DNA of 64,000 bases, taken from NCBI GenBank assembly GCA_001566295.1, contig KQ964246.1:1364001-1428000 (forward strand), read 5' to 3'. The DNA comes from Microdochium bolleyi. Its lineage: Eukaryota; Ascomycota; Sordariomycetes; Xylariales; Microdochiaceae. Position numbers and translations under genes: made by a program. Under the pieces are notes generated by a model. It was not told where the DNA came from. It saw only the letters and a program-made list of their open reading frames with translations, and did not search any database. Shown in pieces: positions 33,106 to 46,171 of the stretch (position 1 is its first letter; each line of letters begins with the position of its first letter).

Positions 33106-33955
33106 TCAACCTTCCCTCTCCATCCTCGCCAGCAGCTCTCTAAACACGCCCGCCTCCTCCTCCATCTCCGCCATACTCCTCGCCGCGCGATCCACGTCTT
33201 CTATCCTGTCAAATGCGCCGCCGGGCTCTGGCCTGCCACTGCGGCCTGCCGCCCCGCTGACCGCGATATCCTTCTCCCGGTCCCAGAGCGCGCCGCCGAC
33301 GTTGCCCTTCTCACCCGCCATGTCCTCGTAGATGACATCCCCGATCGTGCTCCCGTCCTTGGCCGTCTGGCCGGGGATCCGGGGAATCACGTGGACGTGG
33401 ACGTGCGGCACCGTCTGCCCCGCATCCACGCCGTCCTGGATCGCAATGTTGAACGATCCGTCGTCTGGGGACGCCTTCGCCTTTGGAACTGTCTCCGCGG
33501 CAAGGTCCGTCACCAGCGATGACGACGACGAGGGTGACGAGGACGAAGTCTGTCTCTGCCCCGTCGCCGGCGGTCTCCCAAAGTAGTGCCGCGCCAGCAT
33601 GTGCTGCACGCGCTGCACCGTCGCGAACAGGTCCGACACCTCCGCGCCGGACATGTCCGTGAGTCGCCGGTGCGGTTTGTGCGGGCACACGAGCACGTGG
33701 CCGGGCAGTAAAGGCTTGAGGTTCACCACGGCGAAGGAGTGTGGCGTCGTGAGGAAGACCTGGGTTGAAACCATACATGCATCGTAGTCAGCGTAAAACA
33801 AGCGTACGAGGACACACACACACACAAGGGCATGCAGGTGGATGCAGGTATCTCCACCTTGATGGACGGGCCAAATTTGGTGAATCTGGGACTTTGCATA
33901 CCTGCGTGGTGACCTCGTACGGTCCGAAGCGGACGGGTCCTGTTGCTGTTCCCAT
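33106..33955 (-). CDS. HIT-family dinucleoside triphosphate hydrolase (FHIT/Hnt2-like)
   Basis: Predicted to hydrolyse Ap3A-type dinucleotides, as Fhit and yeast Hnt2 do. Exons 33955-33902 (MGTATGPVRFGPYEVTTQ) and 33759-33106 give 235 aa. The catalytic histidine triad motif is HVHVHVIPR. N-terminal Fhit features are the FGPYEV strand, LTTPHSFAVVNLKPLLPGHVLVCPHKP and LTDMSGAEVSDLF. Between the second helix and the last strands is a Ser-rich insertion of about 35 residues (SSSSPSSSSS in the middle), as fungal members often have. The Trp/Glu-rich C-terminal helix region is present. The exon junction GTATGC...CCCAG is in phase 0. Confidence 0.92.
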
Positions 33956-34457
33956 TGTGCGACGCGAGCGTGTTGAGTAAACGTTGCGGCGATGAAAGAG
34001 TGTCGGATGACTGCAGCGGGCCCTCGAGTATCGGCCTGATATTATCATCGCATGGCTTTGTGGGGAAGAACAACTGGACCTAAATGCCGTCCACGTTTTT
34101 GTGAATCCAGATGAGCTGCAACGTTGGTTGAAGGTGAGAGGTCGCATCGGCGCAGCGGGTTTGACTGGGCCTTGGATGACGTAATTGTACAATGGCAACA
34201 ACACGACCACCCTCATATTGTACCCTAGGGTAGTTTTGGAAATCTTCAGATGATCCAAACCCTAGCCAGCTCATGAACTCCAACTTATACAATACAATTT
34301 CCCCGGAAATAGCTCCACACAAAGAGATAGTGGTGGATCTGCTAGCCTCACAAATCCAATCACACGTATATTCTACGCCCCCAAAAACACCTTGACTTAC
34401 AACACGCTTTGACGCAAGAGCGAAGCGATATGGCAGGTACTTCACTATATCAGCCCA
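33956..34457. other. spacer upstream of the HIT gene
   Basis: 500 bp between the HIT start and the stop of the DUF7726-type gene, both on the - strand. It contains a 12-bp palindrome TACCCTAGGGTA at 34221-34232, the same word as at 1373-1384. No frame can be supported. Confidence 0.5.
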
Positions 34458-35881
34458 TCAGCGGAAGTGCCACTTGCCATACTTGTCGTACTGTGGCCGC
34501 GCAGAAGCATGGCAGAGGAAGCTGTGGAAAACAATCGTTAGTGAGCAACTGCAGGCGGACAAAAATGGGCGCTCCAAGCTCGCACAGCGGAGATGGCTTA
34601 CCGGGTATTAGTGTCCACGTCGCGTGGCATTCCAGCTGGCCAGACTCCCTCCATGGTTTCGCGATGCTCGCTCTTGGGCTTGCCCTGGGCGATCCGCAGC
34701 TTCTCGAAGTACACATATGCGGTGTAGTAGACGGTGGACTTGGCACCAGCAACGGCGCCCTTGGCACCCCTAAAGGTGCTGAGCGAGTTACTCTGGATAG
34801 ACTTGACCGGGGGGTTGTGGTACTGCGCGTATAAGTCTCTGCAGAACTGAGCCGCCGTGACTCCCGGCGGCTTCATGTGGGCGTTGATCTTTTTGCGAAT
34901 CTCGTCGCACGTGTCGTATGTCGCAACGTTGTCATCCTCCTCACCGGGGAGGACGATGTCGCTGATGTCTGGTAGGCTCTGCTCCTTTGCGGACGCCTTA
35001 CCCTTGGACGTGGCTGTCCCGTTCTCACGAGCCTTCTCGTCGGCAACAGCCTGCTTGCGCTTCTTCACATCGGGCATCTTGAGGCCGGCCATCTCACGCT
35101 GCTTGAACCACACCCACGCCTTATCGTAGATGGAGCTGCCCTCGCCCTTCATGGTGCCCTTGGTGTGTTCATGAAGCGGCCTAGAGTGACGCCGTTGGTG
35201 CCGACGGCATCGCACCACGCCTTCTTCGTCATGACGCCGCTATCGAACAGGCGCGTGAGCCGGCCTCGGATCTTCTGGCAGCTCTCGTCGATCGGCGGCC
35301 AGTATCCGTCCGGGTCGTACTGGTCGTCCAGATCCTGGGTGTAGTTCTTGATGTCTTCATCGAGCGAGCTCTCCGCCTTGCGCTTCTTGCCCGCCGTGCT
35401 GCCGGTCGTAGAAGAGGTGACAACACCAGCGGTAGCTGCATCGCTCTTCTTCGTCGTTGATGCCTTGGGCTTTGGAGCTTTGGCCTTGGCATCTGCCGTG
35501 GCTTTAGCCAGCCAGTTCTCGTCGCGCTGGAAGTTAGGAGGCAACTGCGGAGCAGCGCCCTCCTTGGCCGAGTCATCGGCGTTGAACACGGCGAATGCGA
35601 TCTCGGCGGCCTCCTCCCACGACTTGGTTTGGTAGGAGGACTGATCAGAGCCAATGGGCTTCAGCCCAGGGATCATGATGAGTGGTGCGTCGCTGGCTCC
35701 ATTTGACCTGGAGCTCACGTCGCCCAGAGGGGCACGTGTCTGCTGCTGATGCTGGAGTGAGCAAGCACATTGCCAGAATATGCAGCTCTCGAGTCCTTCA
35801 AGAAATGGGATTTTTGGTGGAGAGCTTGCGTGTAAGTCGTGGAGCAGACGCGTCGGTGGGACTTACCTGTCTGGGAGGCAT
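34458..35881 (-). CDS. fungal protein with two DUF7726-type domains; apparent 2-nt frameshift
   Basis: Function unknown; fungal nuclear-type protein with basic, Lys/Ala/Ser-rich linkers. Exons as I read them: 35881-35867 (MPPRQ), 35751-34602, and 34521-34458, whose product ends QYDKYGKWHFR. Two similar domains are visible. The first runs from ESCQKIRGRLTRLFDSGVMTKKAWCDAVGTNG into SSIYDKAWVWFKQREMAGLK. The second runs from TCDEIRKKINAHMKPPGVTAAQFCRDLY into STVYYTAYVYFEKLRIAQGKPKSEHR. In the first domain the frame breaks: GRFMNT continues as KGTMKGEG only if two bases (AC at about 35165-35166, inside ACACAC) are left out. With them removed the gene codes for about 408 aa. This may be a sequencing slip, a real mutation, or (less likely) a 47-nt intron that would delete conserved residues. 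The family name is from memory. Confidence 0.75.
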
Positions 35882-36619
35882 GTTCACGTCGTTCTGTCGT
35901 AGTGTAAGACAATTTAAGGCAAAACAGTCTAGTATCGAGTGGCCTTCGTTTGTATATTTAGTGCAATTGACGCAGGAGAGGGCATGACAGCACTGATGTT
36001 AGAACTGTGGTGCTCCTGACTGTGTAGTGGTTTTGTGTTGTGTGATCAACACGCGTCGAGGGGCACTGGCTACGTCAGGGGAAGTCAGGGTCGACACGCT
36101 CAGCCCAGGGGCCTGTCCAGGGGAGAGGCAGCGTCATTCGGGGCCTGGAACGGAACTCCGCAGCCCGGGGAGGGAGGGACGAGCATTGCCTGTGCTTCCT
36201 TGCCCCAAATGACACCTGAACTCTGAAGTGCCAACGCTGATCAGTTTGCTTTTCGACCCCTAGCCTCGCGTCTCTACTGCCCGCAATCAACACAAACAGA
36301 CGTCACATTCGATGAACATCATCCATCGCATCGATCGGCTTGCGGAAAGCGAGGTTGGCCCAGGAGAGACCTCGGGCTGATGAAGCAATGACGCAGTTGC
36401 AGAGAACGCAACAAGTCCATCGAGCTTGGCATACATTCCAACACCTGCCACAGCCTTAAGGTTCGTGCATCTGCAATCTAGTTGAAAACTCCTAGTACTC
36501 GTATAGATTATGCTGTAATTTATGGGATCTATTTGAATGTACATTCAAATTCAAGGCAAAGGTTGTAGACGCAAAGTTCTGAAAAGTTTATACAAAAGAC
36601 ATCAAGCCAGACAAGGACG
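35882..36619. other. spacer between the MFS transporter stop and the DUF7726-type start
   Basis: The right end of the spacer should contain the promoter of the DUF7726-type gene and the left end the MFS 3' region. Short frames only; nothing recognised. Confidence 0.5.
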
Positions 36620-38694
36620 CTACCTGTCAATATGGGGTAGCGTCTCGCTCTCCTGTTCCTCTACTGTCACGAAATCGGCATAATACCTGGGGACCTCGCT
36701 ATCATCCCCGGTGGTGTTCGTTGGGATTGCTGTGTAGCTGTCTTCCTTGAGATGGACTGTCCGAGAACTATCAGTATCCATCATTCGCACTGCCAACGGG
36801 ATGGGAGAGATTAAGAGAACTTACCGAATGGCTTAACAAAGAAGGACATCAGCAGAGCAAGCCCAAACATGCTCAGCAGCAGCACGAAAAGAGCCTGGGG
36901 AAAGGTCTCGACCGTCAATGCGTACAGGCCGTTGAACAGGATCGGGGCCGTCACCCTGCCGAGGGCATGGACCAGGCCCATGGCGCCGAGGATCGAGCCG
37001 ACGCGCTCAGGCGGGACATGCTTCGTGATGGCACCCTGGATCGTAGCGCTGCCGAGGCCCCCTATCGCCGCGACGAGGCCGCTCAGGACGAAGACTTCGG
37101 CTCTCCGCGCGACGATGTAACCAAAGATGCCCATACAGTCACTTAGGAGCGCCGCCCGCAGCATCCACAGGTCCAGCCTGTCCGCGCCGTTGTTGGTCTC
37201 CAGGATATGGATGCCGTTGTTCTCGGCCTGGCGCTTCCTCAACGGTCGGACGCGAAATATGTAGTTGAGCGCGGGCACGAGGCCAAGCAGCACCACAACC
37301 CTCATTAGACTTGTTGCCGATATAAAGCGCCCAGCCTCGAGCGTTCCCCAGTCAAATATGTGTTCGGTGTACAGCACGATGACTGTTCCGGCACCCATGG
37401 CTGTCGACAACAGGACCGCATCGACGGCCGTGAGGAGGATCAGATTGCGGCGGACCATGCCGTTGTCGCGCCCTTTTGGTGCAAGAGCACGCAGCGGCGC
37501 GAACGGGTTGGCAGCGAAAAGGTGGTAGAGGGCAAAGAACCCCGTGATGTCGGACGAGACAGCGGCTGCAGTCCAACCAGCCCGATCAGATTGAGCCCGA
37601 GCAGCTCTGAACTGTTCCGCGGCTTCATCCTTCTCGGCCCGGTGCTTATCACGGGCCAGCATCTGCCGCTTCTCGGAAAGCGACTCTGGGACGAAGAACC
37701 AGATGAAGGTCGCGAAGGCGATGTGGCATCCGAGCGTGACATAGAAGATGGATATCAATGTGCCTGTCCACTTGACAAAGTAAGCCGCGAGGAGCGGGCC
37801 AAAGGCGAGCCCACCGAAGAGGCAAGCTTGCAGGTAGCCAATGTAGACTCCCCTCTTCGAGGGGGCACTGCAATCACTTGCATAAGCGTTCGTCAGGATG
37901 CTGCCTGCGGTGAATGAACCGCAGATACCATCAAAGAAAGCGCCCAAGACCAGCCACCTGTAATCGACGATCTCTGGAAATCTGGCAGCCATGATGGTGA
38001 CGACCTCATTCATGATGCCGCCACAGGACGCCACGACTAGGAGGCGTACGCGACCATAACGATCCGAGAGAGCACCGATCCTTGGGGCGCTGAAAGCACT
38101 ACAGAGCCCAGTGAGGACCTGCAAGATAAGTGTGAACTGTGCAACCTTCTTCTGCACCCCTGCCTTGTGGCACATGTTCTCCCCTGGGTTCTCCCCAAGG
38201 GGATCGAAAGGAACAGACGGCGAAGTGGCCTGCTGCTCCGCGTAGTACTGGTGGCACACCAGATCGACAATGCTGTGGTGCAAATGTACCTAGGTTAGCC
38301 TTGCAAGCACGCACGTGCCGATGTGGCATAGTGTAGTGAGATTGTCGCCTTACAGGTTCAGCTTGGGCACGAGGACACCGCCAAAGGCCAGAGTGAAGAG
38401 CAAGAACGGCCCGATGAGCCAGAATACCTGAGGAACCGTGTATGTCAGTCTACCGATACACTCAGATGAATCACAGGTTAATGACAGAAGACTTACCGAC
38501 GGACGCTTGTGCCATGGCAGACCGTCAAAGTCTTCCGAACCGGGATAGCTGCCGCTGCGCTGTCGAACCTCATCATCATCATCGTCGGCGCCAGCGCCGA
38601 GCAGTGGCGCGGTCTCGCTCGGCAGGAGCGATTCCTGCTCGGGATCTTCCCGATCAATCATTGTGATCGGCTGTCTTTTGGGGTTTTGCGTCAT
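36620..38694 (-). CDS. major facilitator superfamily transporter
   Basis: Twelve-helix membrane transporter of the TetA-like/general-substrate type; the substrate is not deducible. Exons 38694-38497, 38427-38354, 38272-36825 and 36756-36620 sum to 618 aa in frame. A cytosolic acidic N-terminus (DDDDDE run) precedes TM1 (VFWLIGPFLLFTLAFGGVLVP). The loop 2-3 signature is present as GALSDRYGRVRLL. Further helices are visible (GLCSAFSAP, WLVLGAFFDGICGSFTAGSIL, YLQACLFGGLAFGPLLAAYF, ISIFYVTLGCHIAFATFIWFF), followed by a long central loop and six more helices ending in ALFVLLLSMFGLALLMSFFV. The C-terminal exon encodes a hydrophilic tail (DDSEVPRYYADF...ETLPHIDR). For exon 3 the acceptor CACCACAG keeps the frame; the nearer CCTAG does not. 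Confidence 0.88.
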
Positions 38695-40922
38695 GGCCGA
38701 CTACTTAACAGTGGTTGGTGCTATGTCCGCACTTGTCAACTCTCAGCCGGGCCGCTGCGGGTGGTCCGGCGCGATGTTGTTGATGAAAGACTCGGGGATG
38801 AGCTCAACTCCAGCGGCAGGATCGGACAGGCTTCTTGAAGGTCAGAAGGCGAGAAGCAGGCCGGTGAACTGTATAAATAGCTGTGCAATGTGGTCTGCTG
38901 ATGACCTGAGACCTCGGCGCCTCGCTCACATTCTTCGGCGCAAGAAGTGGAAGCCGGTGTTGGCTAGGCAGTGGTGTTTCAGAGCGGAGCGAGCGCATGC
39001 GTGGGCTTCTTGTGCGCTGGCAGCGGCGGAACAAATGCACGAGTGCTGTAACTTGTTACGAGATCATGGGACTGCTGCCGCCCTGCTGTGCACGGATCTC
39101 AAGAGGTTGTGAAGCACACAGCTCTCATTCGAGTGGATGGCGAAGACGAAGTTTGTGGAGGAAGCAAAGTGGACAAGGGCCGTGCAAGACGTGGAAGGTG
39201 AAACCCAGGATGGCGGATGGGCGCCCGCGGTCGGATTGGGTAATCCTGACGCGGACGAGCAGCTTGAGCTAGAGCGAACGCCGCGACTCGCTGCGTTGCC
39301 TGCGCCTGGCTGCCGGGATCGTTATCTCAAAATCCCATTTGCCTGGGGCAAGCTTCAACACGCCTTGCGCGGGTCCACTTCTGGCGCATCGCTTCCAAGT
39401 AATTGCTGCGGAGGGAATGGGCCCCTTGCCGCAGTCAGACATAGTAGTGCGAGCAAGCATCGGCGCTCGGAGGGTGGATGCGGAGCAGACCGTCCAGAAT
39501 CACCATCTCCAAGGATAACCAGGGTCATTGGCTTTCTGGAAGTCCGCCATGTCCAGCACGTGTGCCTGCTGTCTCGAGCCTCGTCCTCTGCAATCCGGCT
39601 TATCCGACAGACCTACCGTACTGTACACAAGGATATCCAGCTATACCCCACCCGCCCGCCGCCTGACCACGCGGCATCGCGACAACAGTTGATTGTTTCT
39701 TGGCGAATCTCTTTGATAAATACAAAGAATGTCTCCGGGACGCCCCAAGGTTTAGCTTAGTGTCTCGGTCTAGTGCGCTCATATCTCGCTCTCACAGGAT
39801 CGCTCCACTTTGCTCTCCAGATCCGAGGCAGCAGTCAGATGATGCTTACCAAGCACACCTCCCAGGGCGACAAGACTGACTGCGTAAGGTTGACGTGGGC
39901 ATAGATTCTGTACTCCGTACACGTGGTGATGCTTTGCAGGGCTCGTTTCGCCCCAGAGTCCGTCCTTGGTCGCACATCCTACTGGTACAAGCCATAGCAG
40001 GCCTCTCGCCCGAGGGGCACAGCACAGCAGCAAAAGCGCCAGCGAGGTCAATGACGTACGCCGCTCGTTTCGGACAACTTCAGCGAATGGAAGCTCGAGT
40101 AGGACCGGGGCAATCGACCGCCGGTTGTGGTGGTGTATGCTGCCGTTCCGCCACGTTGTGCCCCCCAAGCTTGGAGCCGAGGGGAGCAGGCCCGCTCCCC
40201 TCGGCTCCAAGGGTCCCTGGCCTGTAGGTAGGTACTGAAGATCTATTTGCTCGGTCGGTGGTTACGAGTTTGGCGCACACTTCGTCGTCATTCACGCAAG
40301 AGATGATTGCCATCAACATGCTCGGACTTTTAATCACACTGGATGAATTGCGAGTCTTCTAGGCTATTATACCCCCATCCGGGTTGGCATTCTGCTGAAA
40401 ATGGCGTAGGAGGAAAGGAAGGGCAAGGGTTTTGTGCATCCACGCAGCCAACCCGTCTGTTCCACTACTGTGATACCGAACAGGATACAAAGCTTGCCAA
40501 ATCGAAACAACGTGAAGACTGACCTCGTGTTCTCCGCCCACGAAAGGGCAAAAAGGGACAATAGATCTGCAAGCCAAAATATGTCATTAGCCAACTAGAT
40601 CGAGTATGTCCAGCTTCGAGGTCAAGGTCTCTTGGTTGACACCATGTCCGTCCGGGTATGGACCTCAATGCCCCGATCCACCCTCCATTGCCTTGGCAAC
40701 AAGCAATCTGATGTTGGACTGGCCCGCATCAAGTAATGGTCGCCACTACTGGAACACTTGTATCGTGCTGGTCGATAATGGTCTGCTCTGAGCCTTCAGA
40801 AAACATCAGTCAGAGCACCAGGGATATTGGAAAGGGAAGGATATCGCTTTGAGTGTGTCCATAGCTGAGCAATCATGTCGTGCGGCAGCCAGCCCTCGTT
40901 ATAGTGTTTAGCGACTTCCGAC
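38695..40922. other. 2.2 kb gene-free spacer with a perfect hairpin
   Basis: Upstream of the MFS gene and downstream of the PWI/RS gene. The longest ATG-started frame (39137-39760 +, 207 codons) shows no family signature and has an unpatterned composition; it is not called. The notable element is the 18-bp perfect inverted repeat at 40170-40211. Confidence 0.5.
40170..40211. repeat. perfect 18-bp inverted repeat with 6-nt loop
   Basis: The arm CTTGGAGCCGAGGGGAGC (40170-40187) is matched exactly by its reverse complement at 40194-40211 around an AGGCCC loop. The G+C-rich stem would be very stable in RNA or single-stranded DNA. It is not followed by a T-run and lies over 700 bp from the nearest stop codon, so it is not an obvious terminator. 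Confidence 0.9.
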
Positions 40923-42304
40923 TTAGGCTGACTGAGATCGACTTGGACTTCGGGAAGCTGTTCTCTTCAGTCTTCCACCGTGTTCACGAGATGGGCTACG
41001 GCTGATGAGCTCGCGAGCGGGGCGTTGTTGTCCATCTTTAGACCCTCGTGCTGGAGAACGCGACCTTGTTGGTGATCGCGATCCTGATCGGCTGGACATG
41101 CGCCTATTGCGGCGCCGTGGTGGACTTCTTGACCGGCTTGGGGATCGGGAATATCTGCGTCTCTTGTTTGCAGGCGAGGGCGACCTGCTGGCTCGGGACC
41201 CAGAGGCACTGGCCGGCGATGATGTGTTTCTTCTGCGAGTTCCTTGAGCTCTATCACGCCCGCTTGGCCTATTGCGCTTCCTTCGTGGGGGCGACCGCGT
41301 ACGGCGGCGACGGCCGCCAGGTTCGCTGTTGGAACGCGATCTAGACCGGCTCCGCGAGCGAGATCTCGACATTGAGCTTCTTGAATAGGATGAAGCGGAG
41401 CGAGAAGACGACCGCGGGCGCCTGTCACCAGGACGGCCTCCACGACGGCCACTGGGCACATATCGGTCGCGGTCTCCACGGTATGCATCGCGCCCCCGTC
41501 CGAGAGGAGACCTTGAGCGATCACGGCCTCTTCCGAGACCACCTCTACGGTCATCGAAACCTCTGTCTCCTCCGCGACGGCCGCGCCAATTGTCTCCGCG
41601 TCCGCCTCGGAAACCGCGATCACGGCGCTCACGATCTCGCATGTCCGACGAATCGCGGTCACGACGGTCCTGGAATTCGCGTCTGGTTCGCGATTCTTCG
41701 GCAGCTTTCTCCGCATCAAGCTGTCATGTCATGAAGACAAAAGTCAGTGAATGTGAGGCTCTGCAAACGCACGAGCGATGTCTACTAACCTTCTCTTGAA
41801 TGAGCTCTTGCTTCTTGGCTTCCAAAAGCTCCTTTGGAACACCTTGGGGGCTGGCCTGGGCGCTCAGGCATAGTTTCCACAGCTCTAAGCAAAAAGGTGC
41901 GGTGTCCTTGTCGAGAAAGCCAGTAAGCTGGATCTGCATCGCTTTGATGTCGGGCTACATAAGCGGTGGGATTCGGGTTAATCTTCTTGCCCTGGCACGA
42001 ATAGAGTGTGGGAGTGACTCGCGGGTCGAGGACATACGTATCGGCCGGCCTCGATCAGATTGAAGCAGAGCTCTGTAACGACATCGTCTTCAGCTCCCAG
42101 AATCTCAGAGATCCTGCTTGCAATCCATCTGGATCCAAAGTCAGTATTTGCTCGCGTCCTTCAAATGTTATCCTGCGGTAGCTCTGCGATATGTGCTCAC
42201 TTCTTCATCACCTGCAGATTGACCTTCTGGAAGTCGACCTTCTGGTTGAACTCGGGCGGAAACTTGGTAGCCCGAAGGAGCTTGGCATCGACGCTGGCAG
42301 CCAT
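40923..42304 (-). CDS. PWI-domain, RS-rich splicing factor (SRRM1/SRm160-like)
   Basis: Nuclear pre-mRNA splicing and 3'-end co-activator type protein. Exons 42304-42201, 42128-42038, 41954-41790 and 41720-40923 give 385 aa. The PWI domain occupies about residues 10-120: KFPPEFNQKVDFQKVNLQVMKKWIASRISEILG, then EDDVVTELCFNLIE, then IQLTGFLDKDTAPFCLELWKLCLSAQ. The KKWI junction is formed by splicing. The rest is an Arg-rich tail, first RGG/DRR-type, then long Ser-Arg and Arg-Ser-Pro runs ending SPSRSQSA. This is expected to be phosphorylated by SR kinases. It is divergent from MCM3 with 541 bp between the start codons. Confidence 0.92.
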
Positions 42305-42845
42305 AGTGAAAGGGTGTCCCAGCTGGGAACGTCTACGAGGGGCTCGTGTCGATGCGATATTTTGTCGATCTTGTAGAGACTAGGCCGAGCCTTGTGTGGT
42401 GGATGTCGCGCCTTTTGCCTGGTTGGAATCACGTCGGCAAAGATGAAACTCTACGAAGAGCGTGACGTCGGGGTTGATCCTGGACCAAAGTCAGGATAAC
42501 TTAACTTGCCGAGTGGATCCCCCAGCGGAAGGAGCCTGCCAGAAGACGTACGTAAGCAGAAACCACTTTACGCGCCACGACGCGCTTTCGCGTTGAGTGG
42601 ACGAAAAGCGCCCCAGGGCGCGTTGCGGCTACCCCTCCGAATAGTCGCAAGTTGCCCGTGCAACCACTCATCTGCGTGACCCCTGTATTGGCTCTCTCGA
42701 TCTTTCCCCCACCAACATCCGCTACTCACCAGATCCCCATTACAGCCTACGACGAGCGCGTTTGCCTCTTCATTGCACTTCTCAGTAGGACAGACGTCTT
42801 GCAACATACAATTGCCGGCCGGCTTGTAGCCACACCGCCTCCAAC
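42305..42845. promoter_or_regulatory. shared promoter region of the PWI/RS gene and MCM3 with a CGCG cluster
   Basis: Within 42570-42622 there are four CGCG cores: ACGCGC at 42570-42575 and at 42580-42585, TTTCGCGTT around 42586-42594, and GGCGCGTT around 42617-42624. These resemble MBF/E2F-type G1/S sites (core CGCG; ACGCGT in yeast), although no perfect ACGCGT is present. The cluster lies about 225-275 bp upstream of the MCM3 start. Confidence 0.5.
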
Positions 42846-45765
<2,920 letters not shown>

Positions 45766-46171
45766 GGCTGCACACCCATCCCAAAGGGAAATGGTCTCTG
45801 GCATATACGCGCTACATAGACGAAGGACGACAGCGTTGAAATTTTCATGTACCGGTGGCCGAATGCACTATGAGTTCTCGGGAATGGGCGTCGATCAATG
45901 AAAGACAGAGCGAATGATTTTCGGGATAATGACGAATGGGAGATCGTGCACATGGCTTATCTGATACATGCTGGATCGCTGTAGACTTGCTCAGGCTACT
46001 AGTGTTGGGACAAACCTGCCGTAATGTGCCCTGTTTATTGTCTATTGTTCTATGCTTCATTGGTGTTCCTCCTGCATCCAGAGGAGCAGATCTCGAAATA
46101 GCTTGTCCACGTAATCGTCTAATCGTTGCTCGCGTACTCGATCGTCTAGTCCCGCCTCTCCACCTAGCTGA
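45766..46171. other. convergent 3' region between MCM3 and the PfkB gene
   Basis: 406 bp between facing stops. No supported gene seen. Confidence 0.6.

Noticed and set aside
35140..35190. A 47-nt intron (GTCGGC...CCAAG) to repair the DUF7726-type frame
   Set aside because: It would restore the frame but remove conserved residues of the domain and has no branch point; a 2-nt slip explains the data better.
38272..38292. CCTAG acceptor for MFS exon 3
   Set aside because: It does not fit the phase left by exon 2; the later CACCACAG acceptor gives an unbroken frame (LNLIVDLVCHQ).
39137..39760. 207-codon ATG-started frame in the spacer upstream of the MFS gene
   Set aside because: No domain, no splice partners and unpatterned composition; possible but unsupported.
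40170..40211. Hairpin as a bacterial-type transcription terminator
   Set aside because: The DNA is fungal, there is no T-run, and it is distant from any stop codon.
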